A stretch of DNA of 64,000 nucleotides, taken from the NCBI RefSeq assembly GCF_014193675.1, contig NZ_BLXZ01000004.1, positions 310,001 to 374,000 on the forward strand, read 5' to 3'. This stretch comes from Geomonas limicola (GTDB taxonomy: Bacteria; Desulfobacterota; Desulfuromonadia; Geobacterales; Geobacteraceae). The notes under the pieces are model-generated. The model was not told the origin of the DNA. It worked only from the letters and a program-made list of their open reading frames with translations, and did no database searches. The stretch's first letter is position 1. Every line of letters starts with the position of its first letter. Both the position numbers and the translations under genes were made by a program. Positions 46,395 to 55,633 of this stretch are shown here, piece after piece.

Positions 46395-49019
46395 ATGCCC
46401 CGAAAAAACCTGCTGAACCGGCTTTGGGCCGTGCTTGTCTGCCTGTCCCTGGCCGGCACCAGCTTCGCTGAGGTGGTCCCCCCGCCGACCCTGTTCCCCT
46501 TGAACCAGGTCCCGGTGCCGGAACCCCCGAGCCTGTTCCAGTACGTGAAGAACAAGCCGGCGGCGATCCGCCTGGGCAAGGCCTTTTTCTGGGAGATGCA
46601 GGCCGGCAGCGACGGGATCGTCGCCTGCGGCAGCTGCCACTTCCGCGCCGGAGCCGACAGTCGCCTGAAAAACACCGTGAACCCCGGGACCCGCGCCGGC
46701 GACACGACCTTCCAGGTGCGTGGCCCGAACGACACCCTGCAGCCGTCGGACTTCCCCTTCCACCAGCGTCAGAACCCCGAGTTCCAGTCCTCGCCGGTTT
46801 TGCGCGACTCAAACGACGTGGTGGGGTCGCAGGGGGTGACGCGCAACAGCTTCGTCGGCATCGTCCCCGGCTCGGCGCTGGATGACGGGGTGTCGATTGC
46901 CGATCCCGTCTTCCAGGCGGGGGGGGTGAACATGCGCCGGGTCACCGCCCGCAACGCCCCGAGCGTCATCGACGCCGTCTTCAACTTCAACAACTTCTGG
47001 GACGGTCGCGCCCACTTCGTGTTCAACGGCGAGAACCCCTTCGGCCCCCTGGATCCCTCGGCCGGGGTCTGGATCAACCAGAACAACACCCTGGTGAAAC
47101 AGCCTGTCGTCATCGAGTTCGCGAGCCTCGCCTCCCAGGCCACCGGCCCCCCTCTGGACGATACCGAGATGTCCTATAGCGGGCGCAGTTTCCCGCAGCT
47201 CGGGCGCAAGCTTTTGAGCCTCACCCCGCTCGGCAAGCAGCTGGTGCACCCCGGCGACAGCGCACTGGGGACCCTGTCCAACTCGGTCCTGCAGCAAAAC
47301 GGGATCCCCAGCCCCGACAAGGGGCTCAAGGTGGGCTACCGGCAGCTGATCCAGGATGCCTTCCAGGACCGTTTCTGGAACTCGAGCCAGCTCACCCCCG
47401 AGGGGTACAGCCAGATCGAGGCGAACTTTGCCTTCTTCTGGGGGCTCGCCATCCAGCTCTACGAGGCGACCCTGGTTTCGGACCAGACCCCCTTCGACCG
47501 CTTCCTGGGTGGCGACCAGGGTGCGCTCACCACCCAGCAGCAGGACGGCTTCAGCCTGTTCTTCGGGGCGGCCGGCTGCAGCGCCTGCCACCTCAACAGC
47601 GAACTCTCCTCGGCCTCGGTGCGCGCCTCCGGGTTCCTCACCAACGCAAGTCACGCCCTCATCGAGCCGATGACCGTGGCAAGCGGGCTGCAGGTGATCT
47701 ACGACAACGGCTTCAACAACACGGGAGTGCGCCCGACCAGCGAGGACATCGCCCGCGGCGGGAGTGCACCTTTCCTGAACTCCGGGACGGGGCAGCCGTT
47801 CCCGCTCTCCTACTCGGCCTTGGCCGAGCTGCAGGCCCTGGGGACGCTCGCCTTCAACCCGAACCTCTTTCCGCTGGGATCGCCGGTGACCCCGATCCTC
47901 CCCCCCCAGATCCGGGCGACCTTCCCGGTGGCCAACCAGGGTAACTTCAAGGTCCCCGGGCTGCGCAACGTGGAGCTCACCGCGCCGTACTTCCATGACG
48001 GCGGGGTTCTCACCCTCGAGGACGTGGTCGACTTCTACGTGCGGGGCGGCAACTTCCCGGTGGCCAACCAGGCGAGCCTCGACCCCGGGATCGTCGAACT
48101 GGGGACCCTGCAGAACCAGCCCGCCAAGCAGGCCGCGTTGGTCGCCTTCCTGAAGTCGCTTACCGACGAGCGGGTGAGAAACGAGAGCGCCCCCTTCGAC
48201 CATCCCGAGATCTTCGTCCCCAACGGCGATCCCGGTTTTATCAGCATCCCGGCCCGCGACGCCGCCGGCAATGCGGCCGCCTCCCTGCTCATCACCCTCG
48301 ACCCGGTGACGAGCCCCACCGGCGTGGGGAGCCAGCTGGTCGGCGGGACGGTCGATGCCGGCTCTTCGGTGACGCTTACCCTGGACACGGCGGCCGTCGC
48401 CGGGGCGGTGACCGTGAGCGGCACCCACTGGAGCGCGCAGCTCAGCGGGCTGGTGCGCGGTGCGAACACGGTGACCGTGACCGCCACCAACCAGGCCGGC
48501 GACGTGGCAAGCGTCAAGGGGACCATCACCGTGTTAGCCACGCCGAACCTCACCCTGGACGCGCTCCCCGCCGTCACCGCGCGGGCCCAGCTGGTCATCG
48601 GAGGAGGCCTGGACGCCGGGCTCACCCCGGTGGTCGCGCTCAACACCGCAGCCTCGGCCGGACCGGTCACCACGACGACCGGGGGTACCCGCTGGAGTTG
48701 CACCATCTCGAACCTGGTGCCGGGAACCAACATCGTCACCGTGGTGGTGGTCGACGCGGCCGGCAACCTCGCCGTGCGCAGCGCCCAGGTCAAGTACGCC
48801 CCGAGCGACGGCGACCTGAACCTGGACGGCCAGGTCAACCTGGTGGACGCCCTGGGCGCACTGCGCATCGCGGTGGGGATCGACCAGCCGGGGGCGGAGG
48901 GGAAGGCGCACGCCGACGTGGCACCCCTGGTCAACGGGGTGCCGTCGCCCGATGGGGTGGTCGACCTGCTCGATGCCCTGGTGATCCTCAAGAAGGTGGT
49001 GGGGAGCCTCAGCTTCTAA
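46395..49019 (+). CDS. Di-haem cytochrome c peroxidase/MauG-family protein with dockerin-like C-terminus
   Basis: The ATG at 46395 follows AAGAGGA and gives 874 residues with a signal peptide (SLAGTSFA-EVV). Two haem sites, C78-x2-C81-H82 and C395-x2-C398-H399, lie in a peroxidase-like region (about 30-620) with the family phrases GLRNVELTAPYFHDGG and LVAFLKSLTD. Two Ig-like domains follow (about 640-800), then a dockerin-like module at 803-874 (DLNLDGQVNLVDALGALRIAVG, split here as one unit; second unit PSPDGVVDLLDALVILK). It may reduce peroxide or oxidise a partner protein at the cell surface. The dockerin fusion is unusual. Confidence 0.88.
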   Translation: MPRKNLLNRLWAVLVCLSLAGTSFAEVVPPPTLFPLNQVPVPEPPSLFQYVKNKPAAIRLGKAFFWEMQAGSDGIVACGSCHFRAGADSRLKNTVNPGTRAGDTTFQVRGPNDTLQPSDFPFHQRQNPEFQSSPVLRDSNDVVGSQGVTRNSFVGIVPGSALDDGVSIADPVFQAGGVNMRRVTARNAPSVIDAVFNFNNFWDGRAHFVFNGENPFGPLDPSAGVWINQNNTLVKQPVVIEFASLASQATGPPLDDTEMSYSGRSFPQLGRKLLSLTPLGKQLVHPGDSALGTLSNSVLQQNGIPSPDKGLKVGYRQLIQDAFQDRFWNSSQLTPEGYSQIEANFAFFWGLAIQLYEATLVSDQTPFDRFLGGDQGALTTQQQDGFSLFFGAAGCSACHLNSELSSASVRASGFLTNASHALIEPMTVASGLQVIYDNGFNNTGVRPTSEDIARGGSAPFLNSGTGQPFPLSYSALAELQALGTLAFNPNLFPLGSPVTPILPPQIRATFPVANQGNFKVPGLRNVELTAPYFHDGGVLTLEDVVDFYVRGGNFPVANQASLDPGIVELGTLQNQPAKQAALVAFLKSLTDERVRNESAPFDHPEIFVPNGDPGFISIPARDAAGNAAASLLITLDPVTSPTGVGSQLVGGTVDAGSSVTLTLDTAAVAGAVTVSGTHWSAQLSGLVRGANTVTVTATNQAGDVASVKGTITVLATPNLTLDALPAVTARAQLVIGGGLDAGLTPVVALNTAASAGPVTTTTGGTRWSCTISNLVPGTNIVTVVVVDAAGNLAVRSAQVKYAPSDGDLNLDGQVNLVDALGALRIAVGIDQPGAEGKAHADVAPLVNGVPSPDGVVDLLDALVILKKVVGSLSF

Positions 49020-49048
49020 CCCACCTGGTCCAGCCGGTCTCTCTTAAG

Positions 49049-49083
49049 GCGAGGGGCGCTCTGCGCGTCCCTCGCTTTTTTTT
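49049..49083 (+). terminator. Terminator after the peroxidase gene
   Basis: Arms GCGAGGG(G) and (GT)CCCTCGC enclose a smaller GCGC/GCGC stem, followed by eight T. Confidence 0.85.
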
Positions 49084-49701
49084 GGGCCCCTCGTCGACTG
49101 GACGCGTACTCCCGCCTGCAGCACGACGCATCCCCCCTGTCCTCCTTTGCCACGCTCGTGGCAGCGGCCTCCCTTACGCGCCTGCCGGCGCGCCGGGCAA
49201 TGCTGGTTCGCTCCTACGCACCCCTCACCCCCGGAACTCCACGATGACCTTCGTAAAGGGAAGCACGGCGGCTCCTCCAGCGCTGCGTTGGAGCATCAGC
49301 TAAGCCAGAATCTGAAGGTTTTCCCCCTTTCGCTCCTCGACAGCTCTGCCGCCTCTCTGCCCCTTTAATCTCCCCTGCAAACATCTTGGCACGCTTTAAA
49401 CAAGGACAGCGGAAAAAGGGGCTGTAATCCAATGGCTTACGTGTGTGTCGCGTTTGTGTTGCCGTATTTTTTCCAGTGCAAGACAGCTTGGGCACTCAAC
49501 GCGGGTTTGTGCTAACTGGTTGAAAATGCGTGGGTAAATCTCTGTGGAGAAGATTGGCATATTCCATGTACTTAGAGGGACACAGTCTATTTCAACCGAG
49601 ATACTTTCGGTTACTGCCCAAGTTGATGGTTTGTAGTGCTGCAATGAGCTGCTCAGCTGAGATAACCCGTTTGGTACCGGCGAGCATACGAGGAGAAAGC
49701 C
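49084..49701. other. Long leader before the cohesin-like lipoprotein gene
   Basis: About 600 bases without a supported gene. At 49387-49402, TTGGCACG followed by AAACA resembles a sigma-54 -24 element with a poor -12 element, about 300 bases before the gene. The 49430-49690 part is relatively AT-rich with several short inverted repeats; I could not match it to a known riboswitch. Confidence 0.4.
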
Positions 49702-51498
49702 ATGAAAATGAAATCTTTAGTGGGGGCGTTTTTGGTTGGTTTGCTGGCGGTGGCCCAAGGGTGCGGCGGCGGTGGCGGCAGTTCACTTTCCGGCCCGGCT
49801 CCGGGAAGCACCGTGTTGACCGGTACGGCAACCAAGGGACCGATAGTCGGTGGCACCGTGAAGGTGTACGAGATCATCTCGAGCGCCACCTCCAACCCGC
49901 GTAGCGGCGTACCCCGCCTGAACGCTGCGGCCCTGGCCCAGGGTACTACCGGTTCGGACGGCAGCTACAACATCACCCTGCCGCCGGGGAGCGCCAAGGG
50001 AGGGCTCTTGGTGCAGGTGACCGGCGGTAACTACCAGGACGAGGCGACCGGCGCCTCCCGCAGCATGGACGACCAGTTCGGTCCGAGCGGGATGCGGGCC
50101 ATCTTCGGCAACATCTCCAGCGCCGCCCGCGGCGGCCAGTTGAGCGGCTACGTCACCCCCTTCACCGAGATGGCCTACCAGGCCGCCGGCGGCGACCTGA
50201 GCGCCCAGGGGATCGACGACGCCAACCGCCGGGTGGCGGGTGCCTTCGGACTCCCCGACCTGACCAAGACCAAGCCGCTCGATCCCAACAAGCCGTTCCC
50301 GGCAGGCGCGACTGACGATTCGAAGAAGTACGCCCTGGCCCTGGCGAGCCTTTCCCAGTACCAGAAGGATTACGGCGCCGGCAAGAAGATGTCGCAACTT
50401 GAGAGCGAGCTGGAAAGCGAGGCGACGAGCGGCAGCTTAAGCAGCATCACCGATGCCAAGTTCCGCTCCTCCGGAAACAACTATGCCGCCGGTTCCGCCA
50501 ACCCGAACCCGGGGCTTTTGACCAGCGCGGAGAACGCGGATGCACCGGTTGAGATCCAGATCACTCCGGCCGCCGGCACGCTCCCCATCGGCGGCAGCTA
50601 TAACCTTTCGGCGACGGTCAAGAAAAACGGCGGCAGCCCGGTCCCCGACGGTACCCTGGTCAGTTTCTCCAGTACCTTCGGCACCCTCTCCGCCTCGAGC
50701 GCCGCCACCGTCGGCGGCATCGCCAACGTGACCCTCTCCGCAAGCCAGGTCGGAAGTGCCGGCGTCACCATCCGCTCCGGCGCCGTCAGCGTCTCCAGCG
50801 GCCCCTACGGTTTCTTTGACCCCAACGCCCCGGCCGGGCTCACCTTGAGCCTCGGCGCGAGCCAGGGTATCGTGAACGGCCAAGCGGTACAGGTGAGCGC
50901 CAACGTAAGCCGGGTGGCCGGTGGACCGGTACCCAACGGCAGCGTGGTCAGCTTCGCCATCAGCTCCGGTTCCGGCTTGCTCTCCGGCGCCAGCACCACC
51001 TCAAACGGTATCGCCACCGTGAACCTGACCAGTGCCGTGGCGGGCTCGGTGACCGTGAGCGCCAGCATCGGCTCCTTGAACCAGAGTATCCCGGTGAACT
51101 TCGTGGTGCAGCCCACCAAGGCCATCGTCAAGGTGCGCAGCACCGGCACCCTGCCGCAGGGGACCCTGATCGGCGGCATCGGCGCCACCGTAACCTACGC
51201 GAGCGGCAAGGGACTCAGCATCGGCTCGAGCAGCGCGGAGATCGCCGTCTCCGGTGCCGGCCTGGGTTCCACCATGATTCCCAACGTGAACACCCCCGGT
51301 CAGGTTACCCTGGGGCTCCTGAACGTAAGCGGCATCGGCGCCGGTGAATTCGCCACCCTGAACTTCACCATCGCGGCGGGGAACTTCCCGACCATCGCCG
51401 ACTTCGGCATCTCCGGTTCGGGGTTGAGCATCATCGACACCGGCACCAACAGCATCCCCGGCATGGGGGTCGGGATCGCGAGCGTGACCCTGCAGTAG
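49702..51498 (+). CDS. Lipoprotein with Ig-like domains and a C-terminal cohesin-like domain
   Basis: This 598-residue protein starts with a signal peptide and probable lipobox (AVAQGC-GGGGG, C21). Residues 35-280 form a carboxypeptidase-regulatory-like beta region and a helical part; 284-470 are two Big_1-type Ig domains (PVPDGTLVSFSSTFGTLS, PVPNGSVVSFAISSGSGLL). Residues 473-598 have the pattern of a cohesin: IGGIGATVTYASGKGL, then NVNTPGQVTLGLLNVSGIGAGEF... with ATLNFTIAA. I infer a membrane-anchored receptor for the dockerin-like modules of neighbouring proteins. The cohesin call is from pattern only. Confidence 0.7.
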   Translation: MKMKSLVGAFLVGLLAVAQGCGGGGGSSLSGPAPGSTVLTGTATKGPIVGGTVKVYEIISSATSNPRSGVPRLNAAALAQGTTGSDGSYNITLPPGSAKGGLLVQVTGGNYQDEATGASRSMDDQFGPSGMRAIFGNISSAARGGQLSGYVTPFTEMAYQAAGGDLSAQGIDDANRRVAGAFGLPDLTKTKPLDPNKPFPAGATDDSKKYALALASLSQYQKDYGAGKKMSQLESELESEATSGSLSSITDAKFRSSGNNYAAGSANPNPGLLTSAENADAPVEIQITPAAGTLPIGGSYNLSATVKKNGGSPVPDGTLVSFSSTFGTLSASSAATVGGIANVTLSASQVGSAGVTIRSGAVSVSSGPYGFFDPNAPAGLTLSLGASQGIVNGQAVQVSANVSRVAGGPVPNGSVVSFAISSGSGLLSGASTTSNGIATVNLTSAVAGSVTVSASIGSLNQSIPVNFVVQPTKAIVKVRSTGTLPQGTLIGGIGATVTYASGKGLSIGSSSAEIAVSGAGLGSTMIPNVNTPGQVTLGLLNVSGIGAGEFATLNFTIAAGNFPTIADFGISGSGLSIIDTGTNSIPGMGVGIASVTLQ

Positions 51499-51633
51499 GA
51501 CGCAAGGGGGGGCCGTCCGAGCGGCGGCTCCCCCCAGCGGGGAAGTTCGGCCCATTAGATTCGCGGTTTGCCGGTCACGCCACCAGGGGTGCCCACCCGG
51601 CCCCGGCAAACCCTGCACGTTAAGGAGGATGTG

Positions 51634-53067
51634 ATGAAACGACGTGAGTTTTTAAAATTGAGTGCTGCGGGGGTGGCCACCCTGTTCATCGGCCGTATCC
51701 CCGGATTGGGCATAAAAGACGCCTTTGCCGCCAACCAGGTGCTGGATATCAGCATCACCGACGCTTTGAAAGACATGGTCACCCACAACGAGATCAACAC
51801 CGCCCAGAGCTACTTCTGGATCTACAAGATGAAGGCGGACGGCGTCGACGTCCCCTCCGACTGCCCGGGTCCCACCATCGTGGCCCTCAAGGGTGAGTCG
51901 ATCACCGTAAACGTCACCAACGACCTGGACGAACCGCACGCGTTCTACATCCCGGGGCGGGGCCCCAACGACCCGCCGCTCTTCGACAGCGGCGAGATCA
52001 AGCCGGGTGCTACCTTTACCGGCACCTTCACCGCCAGCCAGTCCGGCGCCTTTTTGTACTACGACAACCTGAACGCCCCGGTGAACCGGGTCATGGGGTT
52101 GCACGGCGCCCTGGTGATCCGCCCGACCGCGGGTGTGGCCGGTCACAAGATGACCCCCTACGACGACCCGAGCCCGCACGTGCAGGACCTCTACGACGCC
52201 TTCGGCGACCCGAACGTCTTCCCGGGGCTTGCCTGGGAAGAGGGGGACCCGACCACCCACACCCCGCCCTTCAGGCAGTACGTCTGGCTCACCCACCAGG
52301 TGAGCCCGGCGCTCTTCGCCGAGGTGGGGAACCTGCCGCCGGGACAGCTCTACGACCCCCAGAAGTTCGAGCAGGCTTTCCTGCGCGACCCGTTCAGCGC
52401 GACCGGCGACAACCGGCTCCCGAAGTTCTTCACCATCAACGGGCAGTCCGGCTTCTTCTCGCACTTCAGCCCCGGGACCACCCCGATGGGGCGGGTGGGG
52501 GAACCGGTGGTGATCCACATCCTGAGCGCGGGGCTTTGGACCCACTCGATGCACATCCACGCGAACCACATCTACATCACCAGCGAGGACGGCGTGGTCA
52601 CCGAGAACCCGCTGTGGGTCGACGTCTACACGGTGAAACCGATGCAGTGGATCGACTATACGGTCCCCTACATGAGGCCTCCCGACATCCCGAACCAGCG
52701 CGGCCTGGGGCGCCCGGACCCGGGGCTCTCCCTGGGGAACGGCAACCGGACCTACCCGCCGCTGCAGGAATTCGACATGTACCTGCCGGCGCCGGGGCAG
52801 AGCATCGCCCAGGACGCCAACGGCAACCCGATCGACCTGAAACAGCGCATGTCCCCGTTGTGCTTCCCGATGCACGACCACTCGGAACCGAGCCAGACTG
52901 CCCAGGGAGGCAACTACAACTGCGGACTCATCTCGGGGATCTACTTCGTCGGCGACCGGAACTTCCCGGGTGGCATGAACTTCCCGATGGACGAGGACTT
53001 CGCCATGATGTTCCGCAACATCCGGGGGATCGCCGCCACCGGACCGGCACCGGGGCCCATGCCGTAA
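51634..53067 (+). CDS. Tat-exported multicopper oxidase-like protein (C-half copper motifs only)
   Basis: The ATG at 51634 follows AAGGAGG and gives 477 residues with a twin-arginine signal (MKRREFLKLSAAGVATLFIG). The cupredoxin fold is clear, but the first-domain copper motifs are lost: where HWHG is expected there is DEPHAFYIPG, and where YHSH is expected there is FLYYDNLN. The third-domain motif is kept, H304-x2-H307-x-H309 (THSMHIHANH). The usual HCHxxxH is replaced by MHDHSEPSQT (H414, H416, no cysteine between). It therefore cannot be an ordinary oxidase alone. Its neighbour carries the missing motifs. Confidence 0.85.
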   Translation: MKRREFLKLSAAGVATLFIGRIPGLGIKDAFAANQVLDISITDALKDMVTHNEINTAQSYFWIYKMKADGVDVPSDCPGPTIVALKGESITVNVTNDLDEPHAFYIPGRGPNDPPLFDSGEIKPGATFTGTFTASQSGAFLYYDNLNAPVNRVMGLHGALVIRPTAGVAGHKMTPYDDPSPHVQDLYDAFGDPNVFPGLAWEEGDPTTHTPPFRQYVWLTHQVSPALFAEVGNLPPGQLYDPQKFEQAFLRDPFSATGDNRLPKFFTINGQSGFFSHFSPGTTPMGRVGEPVVIHILSAGLWTHSMHIHANHIYITSEDGVVTENPLWVDVYTVKPMQWIDYTVPYMRPPDIPNQRGLGRPDPGLSLGNGNRTYPPLQEFDMYLPAPGQSIAQDANGNPIDLKQRMSPLCFPMHDHSEPSQTAQGGNYNCGLISGIYFVGDRNFPGGMNFPMDEDFAMMFRNIRGIAATGPAPGPMP

Positions 53068-53094
53068 GGGCGTACATCCAGTTCCATGATCAAG

Positions 53095-53112
53095 GTTCTA
53101 CGTTCTACGTTG
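53095..53112. repeat. Single arm of the inverted-repeat element
   Basis: GTTCTACGTTCTACGTTG in the 67-base gap between the two oxidase genes resembles the arms at 24996 and 25111. Confidence 0.4.
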
Positions 53113-53134
53113 AAATGTACTGAGGAGGCACACC

Positions 53135-55333
53135 ATGTCCGTTCAGAATCCCAAATATGCAATACCCCGCTGGTCCGTGGTCGGAATGGAGGGGATGTGG
53201 TCCAAGATGTTCGACCCCCCAACCGAGAGCCCGGTCACTCCGGAGCTTCTGGCACCCACCAACCCGGTTCCCGAGGTGATGGCCGCAGCCGGTTACCAGA
53301 ACCCGCCGGCCACCCCGCACACCGTACAGCGTGACCTGTTGCACGGTCTCAAGATGCCGACCTGGGACGGCAAGAAGCAGCTCTTCTTCATGACCTTTGC
53401 CGACAACGACAATCCGGCGGCCAAGAACGGGACCTTCCCGGGACCGACCCTGAGGATCCCGCGCGGGGTGATCTTCCACGCCGAGACTTCGGCCAAGGGA
53501 CCGCCGCCGCACACCATCCACTGGCACGGCATCGAGCCGACGCCGATGAACGACGGGGTGGGGCACTGCTCGATGGAGCTTGGCCAGTACACCTACCAGT
53601 GGCAGCCCAACTTCATCGGGTTCTACTTCTACCACTGCCACAGAAACACCATGCAGCACTTCGAGTTCGGCCTGTACGGCGCCATGCTCATCGAGCCGCC
53701 GGACGCCTATTTCGCCACCCAGGTGCTGGGAGCCGATGTCGCGCCGATCGGGCACTGCCGGGACGGCAAACGGCGCACCGCCGCGAACCTGACCGACTTC
53801 CCGCAGTTCCCCGGCTTCAACGGGAACCTTTTGACGGCGCCCGATCCCTGGACCGGCGATCCGGCCCTCACGTTCGCGACCGACCCGCATGCCATGACGG
53901 TCCCCTACGACGTGGAGGCCCTGTGGGTTCTGGACGACCGGGACTCGGTCTGGAGCGACCTGGCCCCCAACGCCCGGCAGACCTACCCCCAGCACGGCAC
54001 CAAGCCGGGATTCAACGACAACTTCCACGGTCATGCCGGCGGCGTGGCGCAGCCGGGCGACTTCTTCGCCTTCAACGACTTCAATGCCGACTACTGGTTC
54101 GTGACCGGCATCCCGGTCCCCGCGTCCAAGGGGGGAACCGGCACCATCGTGGCGAGCGCAGAGATCCCGCCCGAATTGAACAGCGGGGTGACCGGCACCC
54201 AGATCCCGATCAACGCCCAGGTGGGGCAGACCATCCTGGTGCGCTGCCTGGACGCCGCCTACAACAGCCTGCGCATCACCTTCCCGGTGAACGTGGTGAT
54301 CGTCGCCTGGGACGGCCGGGCCCTGGGGCAACCCCCCTTCGGGTTCAACGAGGCCTACCTGGTGCCGGCCGGCACCACCATCCACATGAGTACCGCGCGC
54401 CGCTTCGACGCGCTGATCCGGGTGAACGCCCCGATCAGCGATTTCGTCGTCGCCGAGTTCATCAACACCCGCTCCCAGATCCCCGGGGAGAACGAGGAGG
54501 TGCTGATGACCTGCCGCATCCCGATCAACATCGGGGGGACTCCGCAGCAGGCGCCGACCTTCACCGCTTCCGGTCGCGTTGTCGACCCGCTCGGGCTCCC
54601 GATGGCCGGCGCCAGCATCGCGGTCACCCCGAAGAGCCAGGGCGGCAGCGCCCCGGTTACCGTGACAAGCGGTGCCGACGGTACCTTCCAGGTCCCCGGG
54701 CTCATCAACAGCAGCTACGAGATTACCCCGAGCCTGGCAGGTTTCAGCTTTACCCCGGCGAGCCGGATCATCACGGTGAACGACCAGAACGTGAAGGCGC
54801 AGAACTTCAGCGCGAGCGTCGCCGTCGGGTCCGTGACCCTGACTGCCGGCCGGATCAGCCCGCAGCCGCCGGGATTGCCGGGCGGCATCACCTTCAGCGC
54901 CGACGTCCAGGGGGGAAGCGGCCCCTTCGAGTACCAGTTCTGGCTCTCGAGCGGATCCGACAAGGCCATGGTGCGCGACTTCACCACCAACCCCAAGTGG
55001 AACTGGGACACCCTGGTGAGCGTGGCGGGGAGCTTCACCATCGAGGTGCACGTACGGCAGGTCGGTGCGACCCTCGCCTTGGCCGAGAAGGTCGCCAGTA
55101 TCGACTTCGCGCTGGCCGGGCAGCCTCCGACCTTCACCCCCAACAGCTACAACATCCAGGAGGCGCTCGACGCACTGCGCATCGAGGTGGGGCTCAAAAA
55201 TCCCACCAGTTCGGAACTGGCACGCTACGACGTGGCCCCGCTGCTGAACGGGATCGCCAAACCGGACGGCAAGATCGATCTGGCCGACGTACTCGAGATC
55301 CTGCGCATGGCGGTAGGCCTGGGTCCGCTGTAA
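53135..55333 (+). CDS. Multicopper oxidase-like protein with dockerin-like C-terminus, no signal peptide
   Basis: The protein has 732 residues. Cupredoxin domains fill about 1-465. The first has H129-W-H131-G and H167-C168-H169 with H175 and L180 (YHCHRNTMQH...FGL), which can bind type 1 and trinuclear coppers. Later domains lack the HPxHLHGH and final HCH motifs. A carboxypeptidase-regulatory-like domain (475-560), a beta domain (565-660) and a dockerin-like module (668-732, first unit degenerate) follow. An in-frame stop just upstream of GAGGAGG and the ATG excludes a longer N-terminus, so it has no signal peptide. It may be exported bound to the Tat-signal protein upstream. Confidence 0.85.
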   Translation: MSVQNPKYAIPRWSVVGMEGMWSKMFDPPTESPVTPELLAPTNPVPEVMAAAGYQNPPATPHTVQRDLLHGLKMPTWDGKKQLFFMTFADNDNPAAKNGTFPGPTLRIPRGVIFHAETSAKGPPPHTIHWHGIEPTPMNDGVGHCSMELGQYTYQWQPNFIGFYFYHCHRNTMQHFEFGLYGAMLIEPPDAYFATQVLGADVAPIGHCRDGKRRTAANLTDFPQFPGFNGNLLTAPDPWTGDPALTFATDPHAMTVPYDVEALWVLDDRDSVWSDLAPNARQTYPQHGTKPGFNDNFHGHAGGVAQPGDFFAFNDFNADYWFVTGIPVPASKGGTGTIVASAEIPPELNSGVTGTQIPINAQVGQTILVRCLDAAYNSLRITFPVNVVIVAWDGRALGQPPFGFNEAYLVPAGTTIHMSTARRFDALIRVNAPISDFVVAEFINTRSQIPGENEEVLMTCRIPINIGGTPQQAPTFTASGRVVDPLGLPMAGASIAVTPKSQGGSAPVTVTSGADGTFQVPGLINSSYEITPSLAGFSFTPASRIITVNDQNVKAQNFSASVAVGSVTLTAGRISPQPPGLPGGITFSADVQGGSGPFEYQFWLSSGSDKAMVRDFTTNPKWNWDTLVSVAGSFTIEVHVRQVGATLALAEKVASIDFALAGQPPTFTPNSYNIQEALDALRIEVGLKNPTSSELARYDVAPLLNGIAKPDGKIDLADVLEILRMAVGLGPL

Positions 55334-55468
55334 GGGGTGAGGCAGGGGGAAAACAGGGACTGGGGGCTAGGGGCTGGGGACTGGAAACGACCCTCCGCCC
55401 CTGGCTTCCTGCTCCATGCCCCCCGCGAGCGACACAACAAGTGAGGCCGCAAGGCCGGGGAGGACGTC

Positions 55469-55633
55469 ATGTTTGGCATCGGCATGCCGGAACTTATCGT
55501 GATCCTGTTCATCGTGCTTTTGGTCTTTGGTGCCGGCAAACTCCCCGAGGCGGGGCGCGCGCTGGGGCAGAGCCTGCGCAACTTCAAGGCGGCCAGTGAC
55601 GAGAAGGAACACCTGGAACAGCCCAAGAGTTAG
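55469..55633 (+). CDS. tatA: Twin-arginine translocase subunit TatA/TatE
   Basis: The 54-residue protein begins [21 protein letters not shown], the TatA membrane helix, followed by the hinge [20 protein letters not shown] and a short charged tail. GGGGAGG precedes the ATG. TatA forms the pore for folded proteins. Lying directly after two oxidase genes, one with a Tat signal, it may be dedicated to their export. No tatC is in the window. Confidence 0.93.
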   Translation: MFGIGMPELIVILFIVLLVFGAGKLPEAGRALGQSLRNFKAASDEKEHLEQPKS

